Positions 8,890 to 16,488 of a stretch of 38,180 bases of DNA are shown one piece after another (the stretch's first letter is position 1; each line of letters begins with the position of its first letter). This stretch comes from an uncultured Nitrosomonas sp. (GTDB lineage Bacteria; Pseudomonadota; Gammaproteobacteria; Burkholderiales; Nitrosomonadaceae): positions 1 through 38,180 of the forward strand of contig NZ_CADEGP010000022.1 in the NCBI RefSeq assembly GCF_902826915.1, in the 5' to 3' direction. Under the pieces are notes generated by a model. That model ran no database searches. It saw only the letters and a list, made by a program, of their open reading frames with translations, and had not been told where the DNA came from. Position numbers and translations under genes: made by a program.

Positions 8890-9750
8890 TTAGAATAATC
8901 CAAGGTAGGCATGATTAAGCTTTTCTCCCCAGAATAATGCGATAAGCGCTCCGCCAACTAGATAAGGACCAAATGGAATAGGAATATTCTTATTCAGTTT
9001 TGCTGCGGTGATCAACCCAACACCTACGGTGGTAGCAACCAGTGAAGAGAAAAGCATAACCAGCGGTAGCATACCCCAGCCCAACCAGGCACCAATTGCG
9101 GATAGTAATTTAAAATCACCAAATCCTATCCCTTCTTTCCCGGTTACCAATTTAAAACACCAATAAATTGACCACAAGGAAAAATAGCCTACTGCGGCGC
9201 CAATAACTGCTGATTGAATATCGGTAAAGCCATTATTAATATTAACCAATAACCCCAGCCATAATAACGGCAAAGTTATATCATCCGGCAATAGTTTTGT
9301 ATTGAGATCAATCATCGCCAAGGTAATGAGCGCCCATACAAAAATCAATGCCGCGATCGTTGTCAAACCGTATCCAAAATGCCAGGCAACTATGCCGCTC
9401 ATTAAGGCTGTTAAAGCTTCTACGATAGGGTAACGAGAAGAAATATGCACGTTGCACTGAGAGCAACGACCACGTAAAAATAGATAGCTAACTACTGGAA
9501 TGTTTTCCCATAGACTCAGCTTATGTCCGCAATGAATACAAGCTGAGCGCGGGGTAACAAGATTAAATGTTGGCAATGTTTTGTTTGCTTGACCCTGTAA
9601 CTCTGCACATTGCTGCAGCCAATTTCTTTTAAGCATCTCGGGCAGTCGATAAATCACGACATTCAGAAAGCTACCTATCATTAAACCAAGAAGCGCGATC
9701 AAGGAGATAAAAAAAGTAGGAGAATCTTGCAGCATGGTGAGTAAGGTCAT
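8890..9750 (-). CDS. pilD: Prepilin peptidase / N-methyltransferase PilD
   Basis: PilD is the inner-membrane aspartic peptidase that cleaves type IV prepilins and pseudopilins and methylates the new N-terminus. The 286-residue protein shows the N-terminal cytoplasmic domain with two CxxC pairs (CIHC near 71 and CSQC near 96, zinc binding), then multiple membrane segments. The catalytic aspartates are in the DLNTKLLPDD segment and in GIGFGDFKLL, the GxGD motif. An ATG at 9750 starts the gene 36 bp after pilC. The bifunctional form is inferred from the retained cysteine-rich loop. Confidence 0.95.
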   Translation of the reverse strand: MTLLTMLQDSPTFFISLIALLGLMIGSFLNVVIYRLPEMLKRNWLQQCAELQGQANKTLPTFNLVTPRSACIHCGHKLSLWENIPVVSYLFLRGRCSQCNVHISSRYPIVEALTALMSGIVAWHFGYGLTTIAALIFVWALITLAMIDLNTKLLPDDITLPLLWLGLLVNINNGFTDIQSAVIGAAVGYFSLWSIYWCFKLVTGKEGIGFGDFKLLSAIGAWLGWGMLPLVMLFSSLVATTVGVGLITAAKLNKNIPIPFGPYLVGGALIALFWGEKLNHAYLGLF

Positions 9751-9786
9751 GGTTATTTTGTATAAATTGAAATACCTAAGATAGTG

Positions 9787-11010
9787 CTAACTAACAACCA
9801 TGCCCATCTTAAAGATAGGCAAATACATTGCGACTACCATGCCACCAATAAGTGTTCCAAGAACAACCATGATCATAGGCTCCATTAAGCTTGAAAGTGC
9901 GGCAACAGCATCGTCAACCTCCGCTTCATAGAAGTCGGCTATTTTACCAAGCATAGAATCCAGCGACCCTGCTTCTTCACCAATAGCTACCATTTGAATA
10001 ACCATGTTGGGAAATACATTGCTGTTAGCCATAGATGACATTAAGCTATTACCCGTGCTAACTTCAAGCTGTATATTCTTTGTGGCTTCATAATAGATAT
10101 AATTTCCAGCAGCACCTGCGACGGAATCTAATGATTCTACCAAAGGAACGCCCGCTGCAAACATCGTTGAAAGTGTGCGCGACCAACGTGCAATAGTAGC
10201 TTTACGAATTACTTCTCCGAAAACAGGAATCTTAAGTGCAACACGATCAATAAATCGCTGCATAGGAATAGATCTTTTCCAGGCATAAAAGAAAGCATAA
10301 ACTCCCCCCCACACAATCCCAAAGATTGCCCACCAATAGGCGACAAAGAAATCTGAGATCGTCATTACAAAGAGTGTTGGAGCGGGCAAATCGGCACCGA
10401 AGCCCTCAAACAAATCTTTAAAAGCCGGGATCACAAAAATCATTATTATCGCTGTAATGACAAATGCAACTACAATAATTGAAATTGGATAAAAAAGAGC
10501 TGATTTAATCTTTCCCTTGATAGCTTGAATCTTTTCTTTATAAGTAGCCAGGCGATCTAGAATAGTATCAAGAATACCCGCGGCCTCGCCTGCACCAACA
10601 AGATTACAATATAACGCATCGAAATAAAGTGGATATTTGCGAAATGCATCCGTCAAGTTACTACCAGTTTCAACATCAGCTTTAATATCCATCAACAACT
10701 TACTCAAGGCCCTGTTACTATGGCCTCTCCCTATAATTTCAAACGCCTGTAGTAGTGGCACACCCGACTTCATCATGGTTGCCAGTTGACGCGTAAATAA
10801 CGTTATGTCTTTCTCAATAATTCTGCCATTGGATCGCATTTTTTCTATTTTTGTAACCTTGATGCCCTGGCGGCGTAGGGTGGAAGTTACAACCACAGTT
10901 CCTGCGGCGCGCATTTCACCTTTTAGTTGCTTTCCAGACTTATCCTTTCCTTCCCAAGAATAATTAATTTCTTTTATTTTTTTCTCAGCGCTTGCGGTTA
11001 TGGTTGCCAT
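9787..11010 (-). CDS. pilC: Type IV pilus inner-membrane platform protein PilC
   Basis: PilC is the polytopic platform protein that couples the PilB and PilT ATPases to pilus assembly and disassembly. The 407-residue protein has two type II secretion F domains (about 72-195 and 275-397). The first includes FTRQLATMMKSGVPLLQAF, the second WSRTLSTMFAAGVPLVESL; three hydrophobic segments are near 170-195, 220-245 and 375-400. The ATG at 11010 has AAGGA 7 nt upstream. It begins the pilC-pilD-coaE-zapD group. The extension ATPase gene pilB, often directly upstream, is absent here; the upstream neighbour is unrelated. Confidence 0.95.
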   Translation of the reverse strand: MATITASAEKKIKEINYSWEGKDKSGKQLKGEMRAAGTVVVTSTLRRQGIKVTKIEKMRSNGRIIEKDITLFTRQLATMMKSGVPLLQAFEIIGRGHSNRALSKLLMDIKADVETGSNLTDAFRKYPLYFDALYCNLVGAGEAAGILDTILDRLATYKEKIQAIKGKIKSALFYPISIIVVAFVITAIIMIFVIPAFKDLFEGFGADLPAPTLFVMTISDFFVAYWWAIFGIVWGGVYAFFYAWKRSIPMQRFIDRVALKIPVFGEVIRKATIARWSRTLSTMFAAGVPLVESLDSVAGAAGNYIYYEATKNIQLEVSTGNSLMSSMANSNVFPNMVIQMVAIGEEAGSLDSMLGKIADFYEAEVDDAVAALSSLMEPMIMVVLGTLIGGMVVAMYLPIFKMGMVVS

Positions 11011-11206
11011 AATCAGTTCCTTTAAAACTCAATATATTCTTGATAGCTAAGTATTCTTAACCAGAGTTACAAAAATTCTAATTTTGTTCTTTCTTGACAA
11101 CAAGATCAGAAAATTGTTTTTAAATTGTGCGAATTTAACGGCATTGATTGATTATTACTTAGCGCAAACTAAAAATTTGACGATTAATGCCAGACTGAGC
11201 GTTGAT

Positions 11207-12103
11207 TTACTGATTAGTGATCAATGCGGCTTTAACACCTTCATGGACTGTCGGATAGAGCAAGCTAACGTGTAATTCTTTTTTTATTCTGACGTTTCTA
11301 AGTCGCCTGGATTCTTTCATAAAAGATAGCATACTGGGTGTTATTTGTTCTTGAGCTTGATTCCGAGTAATACGAGGAGGATGTGGTAAAGCAAAATAAT
11401 CAGCAACTAAGTCAAAATACTCGCCCATTTTGAGATGAGAATCGTCGCAAGCGTGATAAATTCTATTTGTTTTGGCAAACCGTATAGCAGCAAAAATAAT
11501 CTGAGCAAGGTCATCTGCATGTATGTGATTGGTATAGCTATCTTCCACGTCCAATAATGCGGGATGGCCATTCCGCAGACGTTGCAAAGGTAATCTACTA
11601 GCTGCATAGATCCCAGGTACGCGCACTATACACGTTGGAATATGATTACGTTTTCCCCAGCTACGTATTTGCCTTTCAGCAAAAACACGTCGTATAGCTC
11701 GATCATTTTCAGGATGAACAGGATGAGTTTCATCAATTAAATCCCCATGGCAATTACCATAAACCCCGCTGGTACTGATATAGATAAGCCGTTGTGGTAA
11801 AATCATCGAATTGATTTTCGTTTGTTTTGTTAGAGCAGACAATAAATGCAACGTTCTTGTGTCGCGTTTCCCATGATTGGGTGGAGGAGCCAAGTGTAAT
11901 ACCAAATGTGCTATTCCCGCGAGCTTCTTAAGACTTTTTGGGCAATCTAAATTACCGTAAATTGGAATAATGCCATTTGCGCGTAACAGATCAGCACGGT
12001 CTACGTTACGATATAAACCGAGGATATGGTAACGTGTTTTCAACAGGGGCACTGTCCGCAAAGCAACATCGCCGCAGCCGATAATTAACAGTTTTTTTTT
12101 CAT
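11207..12103 (-). CDS. NAD-dependent epimerase/dehydratase-like SDR protein (YeeZ type)
   Basis: The 298-residue protein is an atypical extended short-chain dehydrogenase. It has an N-terminal Rossmann dinucleotide loop, IIGCGDVA (7-14), and a YISTSGVYGN segment (108-117) similar to the epimerase family, but the usual YxxxK catalytic pair is not evident because no Lys follows Tyr115 at the right spacing. The hallmark HIHADDLAQ segment is present near 193. These features match the YeeZ-type proteins, whose substrate is unknown. It is divergent from the flavin reductase gene, with only 47 bp between the two starts, so the two may share a control region. The start ATG is followed by a run of lysines. 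Confidence 0.75.
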   Translation of the reverse strand: MKKKLLIIGCGDVALRTVPLLKTRYHILGLYRNVDRADLLRANGIIPIYGNLDCPKSLKKLAGIAHLVLHLAPPPNHGKRDTRTLHLLSALTKQTKINSMILPQRLIYISTSGVYGNCHGDLIDETHPVHPENDRAIRRVFAERQIRSWGKRNHIPTCIVRVPGIYAASRLPLQRLRNGHPALLDVEDSYTNHIHADDLAQIIFAAIRFAKTNRIYHACDDSHLKMGEYFDLVADYFALPHPPRITRNQAQEQITPSMLSFMKESRRLRNVRIKKELHVSLLYPTVHEGVKAALITNQ

Positions 12104-12150
12104 ACAATCTATTCCATTTCCAAATAATATTATTATTTATCTGCTACTCA

Positions 12151-13212
12151 ATGTCGTACCAAATCCTTATTCAGTCCAGTGGACATATATTAACAGTAAA
12201 GCCGGGAGAAACCATTCTTGACGCGGCTCAACGAGAAGGATTCTCACTACCTTACGGCTGTCGTAACGGTTCCTGCGGAATTTGTAAAGGAAAAATCATA
12301 CGGGGATCGGTGAACTACGGTCGTCATAATGAAGAAGCCTTGACTCAAGAAGAAAAAAGAGCTGGTAACGCGTTGTTCTGCTGCGCTTCTCCATTGACCG
12401 ACTTGATCATCGAATGCCAGGAAATCAACGCAATTAAAGATATCGAAATAAAGACCTTGCCTTGTCGCGTACAGAAGCTGGATCTTGTCGCTCCCGATGT
12501 CATGGTTATTTCATTAAAACTTCCTGCCAAGCAGCGGCTACAATTTTTGCCAGGTCAATATATCGACATCTTGCTCAAAGATGGAAAGCGTCGGAGCTTT
12601 TCTTTGGCAAACGCGCCTCATAATGATGAGTTTCTGCAATTACATGTACGCAATTACCCTGGGGGTGCATTCACAGAATATGTTTTTAACCAAATGAGAG
12701 TTAAAGATATTGTTCGATTTATCGGACCACTTGGATCGTTCTTTCTGCGCGATGTACCCGAACGTACTGCAATTATTTTTCTAGCGAGTGGAACAGGATT
12801 TGCACCAGTAAAAAGTATTCTTGAACACGTTTTATATCAAGAAAAAAACCGAAGCAGCAAAAGAAAAATGGTTCTTTACTGGGGCGCACGTACAAAAGCC
12901 GATTTATATTTAGCTGAATTAGCTGACAGTTGGCAGCAAAAATATGAAAACTTCACCTTTGTGCCTGTATTATCCGAACCTCTGTCAGCTGATAACTGGA
13001 AAGGAAAAATAGGATTAGTTCATGAGGCCGTGATGCAGGATTTCGAGAATCTGGAAAAATATCAAGTGTACGCCTGCGGCGTCCCTGCTATGATAAAAGC
13101 AGCGTACCATGACTTTACCCTTTATTGTAAGCTACCTAAAAATGCTTTTTTCTCAGATGTATTCACACCCTCGACAAGCAATCCCTCAATAACTCAAGAA
13201 TCTGAGTTATGA
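12151..13212 (+). CDS. 2Fe-2S ferredoxin / FAD-NAD(P)H reductase (CDP-6-deoxy-glucoseen reductase-like)
   Basis: This 353-residue protein joins an N-terminal plant-type 2Fe-2S domain (Cys37, Cys42, Cys45 and Cys77, in PYGCRNGSCGICKG and ALFCCASP) to a ferredoxin-NADP reductase-type module. That module has the FAD-binding RRSFSLANAP (195-box RxYS-like, about 150-159) and a nucleotide-binding stretch FLASGTGFAPV near 210. The architecture matches AscD/DdhD-type CDP-6-deoxy-3,4-glucoseen reductases and the electron-transfer subunits of aromatic oxygenases. No CDP-sugar or oxygenase genes are nearby, so the partner is unknown; annotation by family name should not be read as a pathway. No clear ribosome binding site precedes the ATG at 12151. 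Confidence 0.8.
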   Translation: MSYQILIQSSGHILTVKPGETILDAAQREGFSLPYGCRNGSCGICKGKIIRGSVNYGRHNEEALTQEEKRAGNALFCCASPLTDLIIECQEINAIKDIEIKTLPCRVQKLDLVAPDVMVISLKLPAKQRLQFLPGQYIDILLKDGKRRSFSLANAPHNDEFLQLHVRNYPGGAFTEYVFNQMRVKDIVRFIGPLGSFFLRDVPERTAIIFLASGTGFAPVKSILEHVLYQEKNRSSKRKMVLYWGARTKADLYLAELADSWQQKYENFTFVPVLSEPLSADNWKGKIGLVHEAVMQDFENLEKYQVYACGVPAMIKAAYHDFTLYCKLPKNAFFSDVFTPSTSNPSITQESEL

Positions 13213-13287
13213 GGTTAAAACGAAACGAATTTAAGTGCTTTTCAACACACTTCCACCTGCTCTTGCCTTTGTAGCCCCCACTGGAAC

Positions 13288-13324
13288 ATTCCCCAACGGC
13301 TAAGTTAATAGGTCGTTGGGGAAT
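13288..13324. terminator. Hairpin between convergent genes, possible bidirectional terminator
   Basis: ATTCCCCAACG (13288-13298) and CGTTGGGGAAT (13314-13324) form an 11-bp perfect stem with a 15-nt loop. It lies between the flavin reductase gene and the converging hemY. Position and stem strength suggest termination from both sides, but neither side carries a T-run. Confidence 0.5.
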
Positions 13325-13340
13325 AGATCGAGTCCTTTAT

Positions 13341-14477
13341 TTAATGATTCATAGCTAATTCATGTTTACCCAGCTTCTCGTTTAGTTGTGCTAATGCAAA
13401 ATGTGCTTTATAACTTGGTTCAACCGATAAGCTAGCTTCTAAATAATTTTGCGCTTTACCCCAAAGCTCACAATGAGTGCAGAGTTTACCAAGCGTCAAC
13501 AACAATTGTGCATTGTTAGGTCGTGATTTCAGCCAAACTTCTGCGCACTCAATCTGCCTATTGACATGAGAGCCCAAGCATTCCGCATAAAGTTCAATTA
13601 AGTTACTATCCCATGTGATCGGAACATTTTGTTCAATAATCCGATTTGCTGCTGCGCAGTCTCCTAGAGAACTGTAGGCACGCACTGCAGCTGCACAAAG
13701 TTTACTATCCATCTTTTCCATCGGCGATATGTGCAACCAATACTGATTCAAGGACTGCAAATCGGTTGCTTTGCTTCTAATATTTTCTATTTGCGCATCG
13801 TGTCTTAACTGCTTTATGTGTGTTTTATTAGCCGATTGACGTTTCGCCAGTACTTCAGTTAACTCCAATACTGCATCCCAATTTCCACCCTGTTGCTGAG
13901 CCTCCAGCTCCAGTTGCAACACCGCAGTAGGTTGCAACCCTCCTTCTGAATACAATAACTGTAAGGTTTTAAGTGCATCCTGATAATGTCCATCATCTAA
14001 CTGGAACTTAGCTTTGGTGGCAAGGCACAAAGATTTTTCACTCGGCGCTTGATTAAGAGCATCATTTAAATATTGATCTCGCGCTGTATCTTGATCAAGT
14101 TTGTGTGCTGAACGAGCTGCAATGACAGCGCTAATTGTTTTGATAGTTTCTGAATTTGCTAACTTTAATGCAGTGGCGGTATTTTTTTGTGCTTTAACAA
14201 AATCACCTTCAAAGTAGGCTTTTAGTCCGGATAGCAGCATCTCATCTGTTTTTTTGTGGCGGTGCCTTTTGCTGAATCCAAATACCCCCAGGATGAATCG
14301 TACTAGCAAATAGAAAACTATAAAAGCCACGATCACAACAATAATAAACTGATCGAGCGGTAGCTCTAATTGATAGGGCGGCATCACCAGTGAAGCTTGC
14401 CCAGTGATGTTTTTAGCAGCAAGTGTAACAGCTACAGCAGCAGTGAATAGTGCTATTAGCCAGACTATCAGTTTCAT
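13341..14477 (-). CDS. hemY: HemY, heme biosynthesis operon membrane TPR protein
   Basis: HemY of proteobacteria is an inner-membrane protein of the hem operon, with unclear biochemical function, unrelated to Bacillus protoporphyrinogen oxidase of the same name. The 378-residue protein has two membrane segments (about 3-22 and 41-66), then a basic stretch RHRHKK and tetratricopeptide-like helical repeats to the end. An in-frame ATG exists at 14495, but the ATG at 14477 has GGGGAG about 5 nt upstream and directly opens the first membrane helix, so it is preferred. It follows hemD after about 150 bp without a gene. hemX, often between hemD and hemY, is missing. Confidence 0.87.
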   Translation of the reverse strand: MKLIVWLIALFTAAVAVTLAAKNITGQASLVMPPYQLELPLDQFIIVVIVAFIVFYLLVRFILGVFGFSKRHRHKKTDEMLLSGLKAYFEGDFVKAQKNTATALKLANSETIKTISAVIAARSAHKLDQDTARDQYLNDALNQAPSEKSLCLATKAKFQLDDGHYQDALKTLQLLYSEGGLQPTAVLQLELEAQQQGGNWDAVLELTEVLAKRQSANKTHIKQLRHDAQIENIRSKATDLQSLNQYWLHISPMEKMDSKLCAAAVRAYSSLGDCAAANRIIEQNVPITWDSNLIELYAECLGSHVNRQIECAEVWLKSRPNNAQLLLTLGKLCTHCELWGKAQNYLEASLSVEPSYKAHFALAQLNEKLGKHELAMNH

Positions 14478-14627
14478 ATATTCTCCCCATTGCATTAGAG
14501 TCGATCATTATTAATTTATATCACGGATTACAAATACACACCCACCACCCGGTGAGTACAATTGATGCGCGACTATTTATACTTTATATTCTGGGCCCCT
14601 TTCCTTATATTTCATTCAAAACAGAAG

Positions 14628-15413
14628 CTATCTTTCCATTGTCTGAAAGTATATATGTAAACCTTTCAGTAAACCTTCATCTCCAGCGCATGCTACTTTT
14701 ACGATTTTTTCCAACCCTAATTCTTTGGCCACTTGAGCTATGCGCTCATGGGCTGTAAAAACCGGAGTCACTTTGAGTAATTGTTGGCCAAGCCTGCCTA
14801 TTATGTCAAATAAATTATGCAATCCCTCACTGCTCGTAATGATTACTCCGTGTATTTCCCCTTGTGACCAGGCGGCAAGCAAAGGTGCGCTATCAATATC
14901 TGGTTTTCTGCGTAGATAGCATTCGGCATATTCGATATACGCACCGCGTTGTACAAGTGTGTCACCCAATAGCGTCCGCCCGCCATTACCACGAAAAATT
15001 ACAACACGTTTGCCGCCCATATTCTGTAATTCCCTCGATTTAAGTAGCTCCTCACTATCAAAGCGTTCGATTGGGATAAGAACCTCGTTGACGCCATACT
15101 TTCTTAATGTATCCGCAGTGCTTTTCCCTACAGCAGCTATTTTTAAGTGGGAAGGGAACACGCGCTGCTTGGCAATTAAATCCATACTTTTGGTAACAGC
15201 ATTAGGACTGACAAATACCGCCCAATCAAACTCATCCAAGCGTTTGATTAGATCGATCAGTGGGGTAATATTCGCGACATCAGCGATTTCCAATACTGGA
15301 AGCAGAATCGGATTGCCACCGCTAGCATGAATACCTTCTGCAAGAAGAGTAGCTTGATGTATTGGACGAGTGACCAGTATATTAATCCCAGCTAATTGTT
15401 TAATGGCAGTCAA
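14628..15413 (-). CDS. hemD: Uroporphyrinogen-III synthase
   Basis: HemD inverts ring D of hydroxymethylbilane and cyclises it to uroporphyrinogen III. The 261-residue protein is low in conserved motifs, as usual for the family, but shows the two-domain pattern with an opening INILVTRP segment, [11 protein letters not shown] near 63-73 and [12 protein letters not shown] near 195-206. Its position is decisive: the ATG overlaps the hemC stop by 4 nt (15410-15413), the standard translationally coupled hemCD pair. It works in the cytoplasm for heme and siroheme supply, which fits a cytochrome-rich ammonia oxidiser. Confidence 0.92.
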   Translation of the reverse strand: MTAIKQLAGINILVTRPIHQATLLAEGIHASGGNPILLPVLEIADVANITPLIDLIKRLDEFDWAVFVSPNAVTKSMDLIAKQRVFPSHLKIAAVGKSTADTLRKYGVNEVLIPIERFDSEELLKSRELQNMGGKRVVIFRGNGGRTLLGDTLVQRGAYIEYAECYLRRKPDIDSAPLLAAWSQGEIHGVIITSSEGLHNLFDIIGRLGQQLLKVTPVFTAHERIAQVAKELGLEKIVKVACAGDEGLLKGLHIYFQTMER

Positions 15414-16366
15414 TTCCAGCCTTCGGCAGACACCAAAGCAGCCAGAATTTTATCTGCACCTTGCTTAATTAGCTTTTGCGCCAATTGCTGCCCCATTGCA
15501 ACACCCGTTTCCGGCTCGCCATCTAATGCTCCGCTCACGATACGTTTACCATCAGGTTGCGCAACAAATCCACGAAGTTGAAGTTTGTTATTGTTAATTT
15601 CAGCAAAAGCTCCTAATGGCACCTGACAGCTGCCTCCCAATACACGACTCACCGAACGCTCAGCTTCGACACAATAAGCAGTTTCCTGGTGGTGTAATGG
15701 CTGCATAAGCTTAACCAAATCTAGACGATCCGCTCTGCATTCGATCCCCAAAGCACCTTGTCCAACCGCAGGCAAGCTTTGTTCAGGATTGAGTAATGCT
15801 GTAATGCGATTAGAAAGTTCAAGCCGTTTTAAACCGGCGGCAGCCAGAATAATCGCTGCATACTGATCTTCATCGAGTTTGCGTAACCGGGTTTGAACAT
15901 TGCCTCGCAATGGTTGCACTTGAAGTTGCGGAAAATGTGCACGCAATTGGCTTTCACGTCGCAAGCTTGACGTGCCAACGACACTACCCGCAGGTAACAC
16001 ATCCAAACTCGCATAGTGATTGGAAACAAACGCATCGCGCGGATCTTCTCGCTTAGTTATCGCAGCTAGCTTGAATCCTGCCGGAACATTCATAGGCATG
16101 TCTTTCATGGAATGCACTGCGATATCAGCGCGACCATCTTCCAGAGCTTGTTCAAGTTCCTTAATAAATAAGCCTTTTCCGCCAATTTTAGATAATGATT
16201 GATCCAGTATCTGATCACCGCGTGTTGTCATACCAAGTATGCTGATTTCAGTTTGCGGGTATAATTCACTTAAGCATTTTTGAATGAACTTGGCTTGCCA
16301 CATAGCAAGCAAGCTTTCTCGTGAAGCAATGACAATTTTCTTGGGAAATAAAAATGAATTAGGCAT
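15410..16366 (-). CDS. hemC: Hydroxymethylbilane synthase (porphobilinogen deaminase)
   Basis: HemC condenses four porphobilinogens into hydroxymethylbilane on a covalently bound dipyrromethane cofactor. The 318-residue protein has the family signature [14 protein letters not shown] with the cofactor cysteine Cys247, the substrate-binding SMKDMP near 86-91 and GTSSLRR at 131-137. Length is normal. The ATG at 16366 opens the hem operon, divergent from ppc across 122 bp. hemD overlaps its stop by 4 nt. Confidence 0.97.
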   Translation of the reverse strand: MPNSFLFPKKIVIASRESLLAMWQAKFIQKCLSELYPQTEISILGMTTRGDQILDQSLSKIGGKGLFIKELEQALEDGRADIAVHSMKDMPMNVPAGFKLAAITKREDPRDAFVSNHYASLDVLPAGSVVGTSSLRRESQLRAHFPQLQVQPLRGNVQTRLRKLDEDQYAAIILAAAGLKRLELSNRITALLNPEQSLPAVGQGALGIECRADRLDLVKLMQPLHHQETAYCVEAERSVSRVLGGSCQVPLGAFAEINNNKLQLRGFVAQPDGKRIVSGALDGEPETGVAMGQQLAQKLIKQGADKILAALVSAEGWN

Positions 16367-16488
16367 TAATAATTAAATGAAAAAATTACAAAAAATTCTT
16401 ACTGGCGATCATTTTAGCATGGCCAGCCCTGACTTGGCGTATCGCGAATGGTCGCTGGTTTCATTTTTTATAGCGGATGTAGAACGTA

